A stretch of 64,000 nucleotides of DNA from the NCBI GenBank assembly GCA_017549565.1, contig JAFYUI010000007.1:1-64000 (forward strand), in the 5' to 3' direction. The position numbers were made by a program, and so were the translations under genes. The notes below the pieces were generated by a model. The model worked only from the letters and a program-made list of their open reading frames with translations. It was not told where the DNA came from and ran no database searches. Below, in pieces: positions 57,861-64,000 of this stretch. This DNA is from Clostridia bacterium (GTDB lineage: Bacteria; Bacillota; Clostridia; Oscillospirales; Acutalibacteraceae). How positions within the stretch are numbered: the first letter of the stretch is position 1; the number at the start of each line of letters is the position of its first letter.

Positions 57861-58788
57861 CAGCGCAAGCTTAAAGTCACATAACGATTTATCACTTGAA
57901 ATTTTGGGGAAATTCGGCAAGGTTTTTGAATTTTCGGGCATTTCAAGGGATGAGCTTTTAAAAGAGGTTAAGGATACTGATATCATCCTTACAAATAAGG
58001 TTATAATCGACCGCGAGGTAATGGAAAATGCCCCGCGGCTTCGTTATATCGGGTTGTTTGCAACAGGATATAACAATATTGATATCTTAGCCGCAAAGGA
58101 AAAGGGAATAGTGGTTGCAAATGCAGGCAGTTATTCTACAAATGCGGTGGCACAGCAGGTAATGGCTTATATTTTAATGCACTTTACCGAAATTGCAAAA
58201 TATGACGACTTTGTAAAACAGGGTGGATGGCTTAAATCAAAATGCTTTGCACCACTTGTTTTTGCAACTGATGAGGTTTATGACAAAACCCTTGGTATTG
58301 TCGGCTATGGTGCAATAGGTCAAGCGGTTGAAAGGGCGGCGACCGCCCTTGGCATGCGGGTTATAGTTTACACCCGTACCCCAAAATCAGACCCAAAATT
58401 TGTCGACTTTGACACCCTTTTGAAGACAAGTGATATTATTTCAATGCATTGCCCACTTAATGAACAAAGTGCGGATATGATGAATGCCAAGGCATTTGCA
58501 AAATGTAAAAACGGAGCATTTTTCATAAATACTGCCCGTGGCGGTGTTGTGGATGAATGGGCTCTTTTTGATGCACTTCAAAGCGGTAAATTATCGGGTG
58601 CGGCAGTTGATGTTTTAAAACAAGAGCCAATGAGTGACGACTGCCCGCTTTTAAAGGCAAAAAATATTATAATCACCCCGCATACAGCGTGGGCACCCCT
58701 TAAAACACGCCAACGCCTTTTACAAATTGTTTGCGATAATATTCAGGCGTTTTTAGATGGCAACCCCACAAATAACGTAGCAAAGTAG
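57841..58788 (+). CDS. D-2-hydroxyacid dehydrogenase
   Basis: A 315-residue protein. The NAD-binding motif is LGIVGYGAIGQAVERAA, the catalytic Arg is in NTARGGVVDEWAL, Glu in DVLKQEPM and His in ITPHTAWAP. GYNNIDILAAKEKGIVVANAGSYST is the family's N-terminal signature. Resembles glycerate/hydroxypyruvate or lactate-type dehydrogenases; substrate not fixed. Confidence 0.9.
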   Translation: MKILVTDSASLKSHNDLSLEILGKFGKVFEFSGISRDELLKEVKDTDIILTNKVIIDREVMENAPRLRYIGLFATGYNNIDILAAKEKGIVVANAGSYSTNAVAQQVMAYILMHFTEIAKYDDFVKQGGWLKSKCFAPLVFATDEVYDKTLGIVGYGAIGQAVERAATALGMRVIVYTRTPKSDPKFVDFDTLLKTSDIISMHCPLNEQSADMMNAKAFAKCKNGAFFINTARGGVVDEWALFDALQSGKLSGAAVDVLKQEPMSDDCPLLKAKNIIITPHTAWAPLKTRQRLLQIVCDNIQAFLDGNPTNNVAK

Positions 58789-58798
58789 GTGAAACGGT

Positions 58799-60325
58799 TT
58801 GTTTTCAAGAATTAACAGCGTCGGTCTTTTTGGAATTGATTCTTATATGATAGAGGTTGAAGCCGACATTTCAAACGGACTTCCCGCATTTGATATTGTT
58901 GGTCTTCCCGATGCAGCGGTTAAGGAATCACGCGACCGTGTGCGTGCCGCAATTAAAAACTGCGGTTTTAAATTTCCCGTTTCACGAATTACTGTAAACC
59001 TTGCCCCTGCCGACCGCAAGAAAGAGGGCTCGATTTATGACCTGCCCGTGCTTTTGTCAATTTTAAAGGCAAGCGGTCAAATAAGTGTTTCGCTTGATAA
59101 CACCGTTGTTATAGGTGAGGTTGCCTTGGATGGTATGCTTCGTGCGGTAAACGGTGTTTTGGCTATCGCCATTACTGCAAAGGAAAACGGTATTGAAAAC
59201 CTTTTTGTACCAAAAGAAAACGCAGTCGAGGCGGCTGTTGTAGATGGGCTTAATGTTTATGGTGTTGAAAGTGTTAAAGAGCTTATTTTACACCTTAAAG
59301 GCGAAAAACCAATAGAAAAGCAACCCCTTACCGTAATTAAAAGTGAAAATAATTTGCCCGTGCCCGATTTTTCGGATGTTAAAGGTCAATTAGCCGCCAA
59401 AAAGGCGATGGAAATTGCGGCGGCGGGCGGACATAATATCATACTTGTTGGCCCTCCCGGTTCGGGTAAAAGCATGCTTGCAAAACGACTTCCCGGTATT
59501 ATGCCCGATATGACCTTTGACGAAGCAATTGAAACCACAAAAATTCATTCGGTAGCGGGTATTTTAGATAAAAAGGAGCCATTTGTTTCAAACCGCCCCT
59601 TCCGTTCACCCCACCATACTGTTTCCCCTGCGGCTATTGCGGGTGGCGGCACAATGCCAAGACCGGGTGAAATTTCCTTGGCGCATAACGGCGTTTTGTT
59701 TTTAGATGAATTTCCCGAGTTTCGCCGCGATGTTATGGAAGCGCTTCGCCAACCTATTGAAGACGGCAAGGTGACCATATCTCGTGTTGCGGGTACACTT
59801 ACATACCCAAGTTCGATAATGCTTGTGGCGGCTATGAACCCTTGCCCCTGCGGCTTTTTCGGTCACCCCACAAGAGAGTGTAAATGCTCACCCCAAGCGG
59901 TGCATAAATATCTTTCGAAAATTTCGGGTCCAATGCTTGACCGCATTGACTTGCATGTTGAAGTACCGCCTGTTGATTACAGCGATTTAAGAAGCAACGG
60001 CAACGAAGAAACAAGCGCTGAAATCAAGGTGCGTGTTAATAAGGCCCGTGCTTTACAAGCCGAAAGATATAAGGGCACAGGTATTTCCTGCAATGCCCGA
60101 CTAACCCCATCGCTTATAAGAAAATACTGCATTTTGGATGATGAGGCAAGTCAGTATTTGGCCCTTTCGTTTGAAAGATTGGGGCTTTCCGCCCGTGCGT
60201 ATGACCGCATTTTAAAGGTTGCCCGCACCATTGCCGATTTGGATGGTTGCGAAATTATCGAAAAACGCCATATCTTTTCAGCAATTTCTTTTAGAAGTCT
60301 TGACAGAAAATATTGGGGTGCATAA
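58799..60325 (+). CDS. comM: YifB/ComM-family Mg-chelatase-like ATPase
   Basis: A 508-residue protein from TTG 58799 with GGTGAAA upstream. N-terminal Lon-like domain (ISNGLPAFDIVGLPDAAVKESRDRVRAAIKN), Walker A GPPGSGKSMLAKRLPGI, Walker B LFLDEFPEFRRDVMEALRQP, CPCGFFGHPTRECKCSP zinc-like segment, and C-terminal MgChl domain. ComM helicases aid branch migration in natural transformation. Ends at a strong terminator. Confidence 0.95.
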   Translation: MFSRINSVGLFGIDSYMIEVEADISNGLPAFDIVGLPDAAVKESRDRVRAAIKNCGFKFPVSRITVNLAPADRKKEGSIYDLPVLLSILKASGQISVSLDNTVVIGEVALDGMLRAVNGVLAIAITAKENGIENLFVPKENAVEAAVVDGLNVYGVESVKELILHLKGEKPIEKQPLTVIKSENNLPVPDFSDVKGQLAAKKAMEIAAAGGHNIILVGPPGSGKSMLAKRLPGIMPDMTFDEAIETTKIHSVAGILDKKEPFVSNRPFRSPHHTVSPAAIAGGGTMPRPGEISLAHNGVLFLDEFPEFRRDVMEALRQPIEDGKVTISRVAGTLTYPSSIMLVAAMNPCPCGFFGHPTRECKCSPQAVHKYLSKISGPMLDRIDLHVEVPPVDYSDLRSNGNEETSAEIKVRVNKARALQAERYKGTGISCNARLTPSLIRKYCILDDEASQYLALSFERLGLSARAYDRILKVARTIADLDGCEIIEKRHIFSAISFRSLDRKYWGA

Positions 60326-60348
60326 ACCTTATATTAAACCAAAATCAA

Positions 60349-60385
60349 AGCCCTTTCGGATTTTTTATCCGAAAGGGCTTTTTTT
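60349..60385 (+). terminator. Terminator after comM
   Basis: AGCCCTTTCGGAT, loop TTTTT, ATCCGAAAGGGCT, then TTTTTTT. Confidence 0.9.
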
Positions 60386-60449
60386 GTTGCGTTTTTCTAT
60401 ATTATGATATATAATATATACTGTATAATTATGTAAAAAGAGGTGTGTT

Positions 60450-60638
60450 ATGGATATATCGGTTGGTGACAAGCTTTTAATGAAAAAAAAGCACCCTTGT
60501 GGCTGTGATATTTTTACTGTAACACGCATAGGGATGGACTTTAAGCTTAAATGCGACGGTTGTGGGCACGAGGTTATGGTACCGCGTGTCAAAGCCGAAA
60601 AAAGTCTTAAAAAAATAATTAAAACAGAGGTTATTTAA
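60450..60638 (+). CDS. DUF951 protein
   Basis: A 62-residue protein from ATG 60450 after AGAGGTG. VGDKLLMKKKHPCGCDIFTVTRIGMDFKLKCDGCGHEVMVPR has paired Cys (CGC and CDGCGH) for a metal and matches DUF951. Next to prfA by 0 nt. Confidence 0.85.
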   Translation: MDISVGDKLLMKKKHPCGCDIFTVTRIGMDFKLKCDGCGHEVMVPRVKAEKSLKKIIKTEVI

Positions 60639-61715
60639 GTGTTTGATAAATTAGAATCGGTTGTAAACCGCCACGAACAAATTGGTATTGAGCTTACTCG
60701 CCCTGATGTTGCATCGGATAACGAGCTTTTCAGAAAGCTTATGAAGGAGTATAGTGAATTAACCCCACTTGTAGAAAAATATAAAGAATATGTTGCGGCT
60801 AAAAATGCCGAAAAGGAAGCGCTTGAAATTTTAGCCGAGCCCAATTTGGATAAAGATTTCAAAGAGCTTGCCGAAGAAGAGCTTAAAGAGGCAAAGGAAA
60901 ACATTATCACCTTTGCTGACGAGCTTAAAATTTTACTTTTACCCAAAGACCCCAACGATGAAAAAAGTGTTATTATTGAAATTCGTGGTGGCGCAGGCGG
61001 TGAAGAGGCGGCACTTTTTGCGGCTTCACTTTACCGAATGTATTCAATGTATGCCGAATCAAAGCGTTGGCAAATTGAAATCAGCAATGCCAACGAAACC
61101 GAGCTTGGCGGTTATAAGGAAATCAGCTTTATGATAGAAGGTGGCGGTGCATACTCACGCTTTAAGTACGAAAGTGGTGTTCACCGTGTTCAGCGTGTTC
61201 CCGATACCGAAACACAGGGCCGTATTCACACTTCAACCGTTACCGTTGCGGTGCTTCCCGAGGCAGATGAGGTTGAGCTTGAAATCAACCCTGCTGACCT
61301 TAAAATTGATACCTTCCGGTCAAGTGGTGCGGGTGGTCAGCACATTAACAAAACATCTTCGGCAATTCGTGTAACACATATCCCAACAGGCACTGTTGTT
61401 GAATGTCAGGATGAGAGAAGCCAGTTTAAAAACAAGGACAAGGCACTTAAAATTTTGCGCGCCCGCCTTTTTGACGAAGAGCAACGAAAACACGACGAAG
61501 CTATCGCTTCTGACCGTAAAAGCCAGGTTGGCACAGGCGACAGAAGTGAGCGTATTCGTACCTATAACTACCCCCAAGGTCGTGTGACTGACCACAGAAT
61601 AGGTCTTACACTTTATAAATTAGACCAAATTTTAAACGGTGATATTGATGAGGTTGTAGATGCACTTATAACCCATTACCGCACCGAAGCTTTAAAGGCA
61701 GATGAAGAAAACTAA
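60639..61715 (+). CDS. prfA: Peptide chain release factor 1
   Basis: A 358-residue protein from GTG 60639. The GGQ loop is SSGAGGQHINKTSSAIRVTHIPTG; the stop-codon reading segment is near residue 185 (RVPDTETQGRIHTSTVTV). RF1 reads UAA and UAG. prmC is not next to it here; Sua5 follows directly. Confidence 0.95.
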   Translation: MFDKLESVVNRHEQIGIELTRPDVASDNELFRKLMKEYSELTPLVEKYKEYVAAKNAEKEALEILAEPNLDKDFKELAEEELKEAKENIITFADELKILLLPKDPNDEKSVIIEIRGGAGGEEAALFAASLYRMYSMYAESKRWQIEISNANETELGGYKEISFMIEGGGAYSRFKYESGVHRVQRVPDTETQGRIHTSTVTVAVLPEADEVELEINPADLKIDTFRSSGAGGQHINKTSSAIRVTHIPTGTVVECQDERSQFKNKDKALKILRARLFDEEQRKHDEAIASDRKSQVGTGDRSERIRTYNYPQGRVTDHRIGLTLYKLDQILNGDIDEVVDALITHYRTEALKADEEN

Positions 61716-62731
61716 TGAAAACACTTCGCTTAAATGTTGCGAAAAGTGAATATGATAAAAGCATTAACACCGCAGCCGAAATTTTAAAAAACGGCGGTGT
61801 GGTTGGTATGCCTACCGAAACGGTTTATGGTCTTGCTGCCAGCGCTTATGATGATAACGCCATAAAAAAGGTGTTTGTGGCAAAGGGCAGACCGCAGGAC
61901 AACCCCCTTATTGTGCATATTTGTGATTTAGGAATGCTAAACGAGGTTGCAGATGATATACCAGAAATTGCCTATACCTTGGCAGAAAAATTTTGGCCCG
62001 GTGCACTGACAATGGTGCTAAACCGCAGTGAAAAAATTGCCGACAGTGTGTCGGCAGGGCTTACAACAGTTGCGGTTAGAATGCCGTCAAACCCCGTTGC
62101 GCTTGATGTAATTAAGGTCAGCGGTTTACCCCTTGCCGCACCGTCGGCAAATCTTTCGGGCAAACCAAGCCCCACCACCGCAAACCATGTTTTAAACGAT
62201 TTAGAGGGCAAAATCGATGCTGTTTTAATGGGGGATGACTGCGATTTTGGTGTTGAATCTACCGTTATCACCCTTGTGGGACAAACCCCAATGCTGCTTC
62301 GCCCCGGTGCTGTCACCTACGAACAGCTTTTAAAGGTTTTGCCAAATCTTGAAATTTCCGATGCAGTTTTGAACGAGCTTAAAGTAGGGGACAAGGCGGA
62401 ATCGCCCGGTATGAAATATAAGCATTATGCCCCAAAAACCACCGCCTTTTTGGTGGAGGGTGAAAACTTTACCGATTTTGTTAATACAAAACAAAATGCG
62501 GTAGCGGTTTGCTTTGAGGAAGAAGCAAGCGATATTAAAATACCAAAGCTTATTTACGGCAGTAAAAATGACACTTTAACCCTTGCACATTCCTGCTTTT
62601 CGGTTTTGCGCGAGGTTGATAAATTCGGCGCCGAAAATGTTTTTATCCACGCGCCCGAAAAACAGGGTGTGGGTCTTGCGGTTTATAACCGACTTATCCG
62701 CGCCGCCGCATTTAAGGTGATTAAATTATGA
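61715..62731 (+). CDS. tsaC: Threonylcarbamoyl-AMP synthase (Sua5 type)
   Basis: A 338-residue protein. YrdC domain with GGVVGMPTETVYGLAASAYDDNAIKKVFVAKGRPQDNPL, then SANLSGKPSPTTANHVLNDL and LRPGAVTYEQL, and a C-terminal Sua5 domain (SPGMKYKHYAPKTTAFLVEG). Makes the tRNA t6A precursor. Overlaps prfA by 1 nt and coaE by 4 nt. Confidence 0.95.
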   Translation: MKTLRLNVAKSEYDKSINTAAEILKNGGVVGMPTETVYGLAASAYDDNAIKKVFVAKGRPQDNPLIVHICDLGMLNEVADDIPEIAYTLAEKFWPGALTMVLNRSEKIADSVSAGLTTVAVRMPSNPVALDVIKVSGLPLAAPSANLSGKPSPTTANHVLNDLEGKIDAVLMGDDCDFGVESTVITLVGQTPMLLRPGAVTYEQLLKVLPNLEISDAVLNELKVGDKAESPGMKYKHYAPKTTAFLVEGENFTDFVNTKQNAVAVCFEEEASDIKIPKLIYGSKNDTLTLAHSCFSVLREVDKFGAENVFIHAPEKQGVGLAVYNRLIRAAAFKVIKL

Positions 62732-63306
62732 CAAAGGTTATTGGACTTACAGGCCCAACGGGTGCAGGAAAAAGCAGTGCCGCCGCAGTTTGTAAAAAAC
62801 TTTCTATAAAGCATATCGACTGTGACATTTTGGCACGAAAAGCCGTTGAAAAGGGTACAAACGGGCTAAACGCGGTTGTAAACGCTTTTGGAAATGACAT
62901 TTTAAACTCTGACGGCAGTTTAAACCGTAAGGTGTTGGCTCAAAAAGCGTTTTGTGACAGGATGAGCACACAGCTTTTAAATGAAACCCTTTTGCCTTTT
63001 ATAAAAGAACTTGTTTTAAAGGAAATTGAGGGGGATGTCGTTCTTTTAGACGCCCCAACCCTTTTTGAAAGCGGTATAAATAAAATTTGCTTTAAAACAG
63101 TTGCGGTTTTAAGCGATATGGAAATACGACTTAACCGCATTATGAAAAGGGATAATATAACAAAGGATGCCGCATTACTTCGAATAAATGCAGGCAAAAC
63201 CGATGATTTTTATATAAAAAATTGCGATTTTGTAATATATAACAATAAAGATGAACAAACTTTTAATAACGAGTTTTCAAATCTTTTAAGGGAGATTTTG
63301 CTATGA
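62728..63306 (+). CDS. coaE: Dephospho-CoA kinase
   Basis: A 192-residue protein. Walker A GLTGPTGAGKSSAAAV, HIDCDILARKAVEKG, VLLDAPTLFESGINKICF and RIMKRDNITKDAALLRI are family motifs. It completes CoA synthesis. Stop overlaps the next start (ATGA). Confidence 0.95.
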   Translation: MTKVIGLTGPTGAGKSSAAAVCKKLSIKHIDCDILARKAVEKGTNGLNAVVNAFGNDILNSDGSLNRKVLAQKAFCDRMSTQLLNETLLPFIKELVLKEIEGDVVLLDAPTLFESGINKICFKTVAVLSDMEIRLNRIMKRDNITKDAALLRINAGKTDDFYIKNCDFVIYNNKDEQTFNNEFSNLLREILL

Positions 63307-64000
63307 GTGACATTAAAGCTTTAAAAAATAAACTTTTTTTGGAGAGAAAAAACGGTCGCCTTATTGTAAAGGATGAGGTTTTGCAAAAGGCAGATGAATA
63401 TTGCGAAGGTTATAAAGCATTTTTAGATGCCGCTAAGACCGAGCGTGAAGCCGTTAAAGAAGCCGTAAAAATGGCCGAAAGCAAGGGCTTTGTGCCGTTT
63501 GAAATGGGCAAAAAATATGAAAAGGGCGCAAAGATTTATTTTAATAACCGCGGCAAAACTATCGCTTTGGCGGTTATCGGTGAAGAAAAGGTTGAAAACG
63601 GCGTTAATATTACCGCCGCACATATCGACTCACCCCGCCTTGATTTAAAGCCCAACCCACTTTATGAAGATAGCGATTTGGCGCTTTTTAAAACCCATTA
63701 TTATGGTGGTATAAAAAAATATCAATGGACAGTTACCCCATTGGCACTTCACGGTGTTTTCGCTTTAAGAAACGGCGAGGTTATTGAAGTTTCAATTGGC
63801 GAAAAGGAAGACGAGCCCAAATTTGTTATTGGCGATTTGCTGCCCCATTTAGCCGCCGAACAAAGCAAGCGCACCTTGAACGAGGGCATAAAGGGTGAAG
63901 AGCTTAATGTTTTGGTTGGCAGTCATCCCTTTAAAAGTGATGAGGGTAGCGAGCTCGTTAAACTTAATATCTTAAAGCTTTTAAATGAAAAATACGGCAT
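63303..64000 (+). CDS. M18-family aminopeptidase, N-terminal part (runs off the window)
   Basis: The frame is open from ATG 63303 to the window end, about 232 residues. YCEGYKAFLDAAKTEREAV, then FVPFEMGKKYEKGAKIYFNNRGKTIALAV and AHIDSPRLDLKPNPLYED (metal-ligand His and Asp) and YYGGIKKYQWTVTPLALHG match M18 aspartyl aminopeptidase-type enzymes of clostridia. The C-terminal half with the remaining ligands is beyond the window. Coupled to coaE by an ATGA overlap. Confidence 0.9.
   Translation, partial: MSDIKALKNKLFLERKNGRLIVKDEVLQKADEYCEGYKAFLDAAKTEREAVKEAVKMAESKGFVPFEMGKKYEKGAKIYFNNRGKTIALAVIGEEKVENGVNITAAHIDSPRLDLKPNPLYEDSDLALFKTHYYGGIKKYQWTVTPLALHGVFALRNGEVIEVSIGEKEDEPKFVIGDLLPHLAAEQSKRTLNEGIKGEELNVLVGSHPFKSDEGSELVKLNILKLLNEKYG

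Noticed and set aside
1-64000. CRISPR array
   Set aside because: No set of regularly spaced short repeats with unique spacers was seen on either strand.

Overview
The window reads as a chromosomal segment of an anaerobic, low-GC Gram-positive bacterium of class Clostridia, most likely a gut or rumen Oscillospirales/Ruminococcaceae-type organism. The evidence is AGGAGG-type ribosome binding sites, TTGACA-N17-TATAAT promoters, T-box riboswitches, an Ile/Val pathway built on a ferredoxin-dependent 2-oxoacid oxidoreductase, an SRP RNA-dnaX-ybaB-recR cluster, DUF951, DUF896, CD1247-type and DUF4830 proteins, and the remains of a sporulation gene (spoIIID). This is inference from gene content; no 16S rRNA gene is present.

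Positions 1-17040 are accessory DNA. Two tandem RHS toxin cassettes (1-4180) share about 900 bp of core but end in different tips, each followed by a small putative immunity gene. The second cassette has no start signals and looks like a silent reserve. Next come a truncated HTH regulator, two proteins with the same leader and N-terminus (Ig-like and DNRLRE-like), and a phage-type lysis set (XhlA-like, holin, amidase). Then follow a plasmid-type Rep_3 initiator, an OB-like protein, a Fic toxin with its antitoxin, a tyrosine recombinase, two candidate structured RNAs, a family of small FRGY-motif proteins and a large serine recombinase. The recombinase gene ends exactly where the 3' half of spoIIID begins (17033-17170), so the element sits inside spoIIID. 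The 5' half is not in the window, so the element must extend left of position 1 or have been rearranged. A promoter-like motif (TTG..., 15 bp, CATACTT) recurs through 9.3-14.6 kb and nowhere else that I saw.

Positions 17.2-29 kb hold the metabolic highlight. Two T-box riboswitches, read here as Ile (ATC) and Val (GTA), each precede a paralogous XRE-HTH/cupin/acyl-CoA-synthetase fusion. The second continues into a ParA-like ATPase, the four subunits of a VOR-type oxidoreductase, and branched-chain aminotransferase. Together they suggest Ile and Val synthesis from branched short-chain acids: activation to acyl-CoA, reductive carboxylation by reduced ferredoxin, then transamination, induced by uncharged tRNA.

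Positions 29-64 kb are ordinary chromosome. They include tRNA-Arg(UCU) beside odd tRNA-like repeats, a minus-strand operon from murD through two M42 peptidases to a Met-gamma-lyase-like enzyme, and an sdpR-sdpI-ABC operon with a clear operator and promoter. Further on are secDF, pyk, a divergent serS, efp, ispDF, an MsmK/UgpC-type ATPase, SRP RNA-dnaX-ybaB-recR, comM/yifB, prfA, sua5, coaE and the start of an M18 aminopeptidase.
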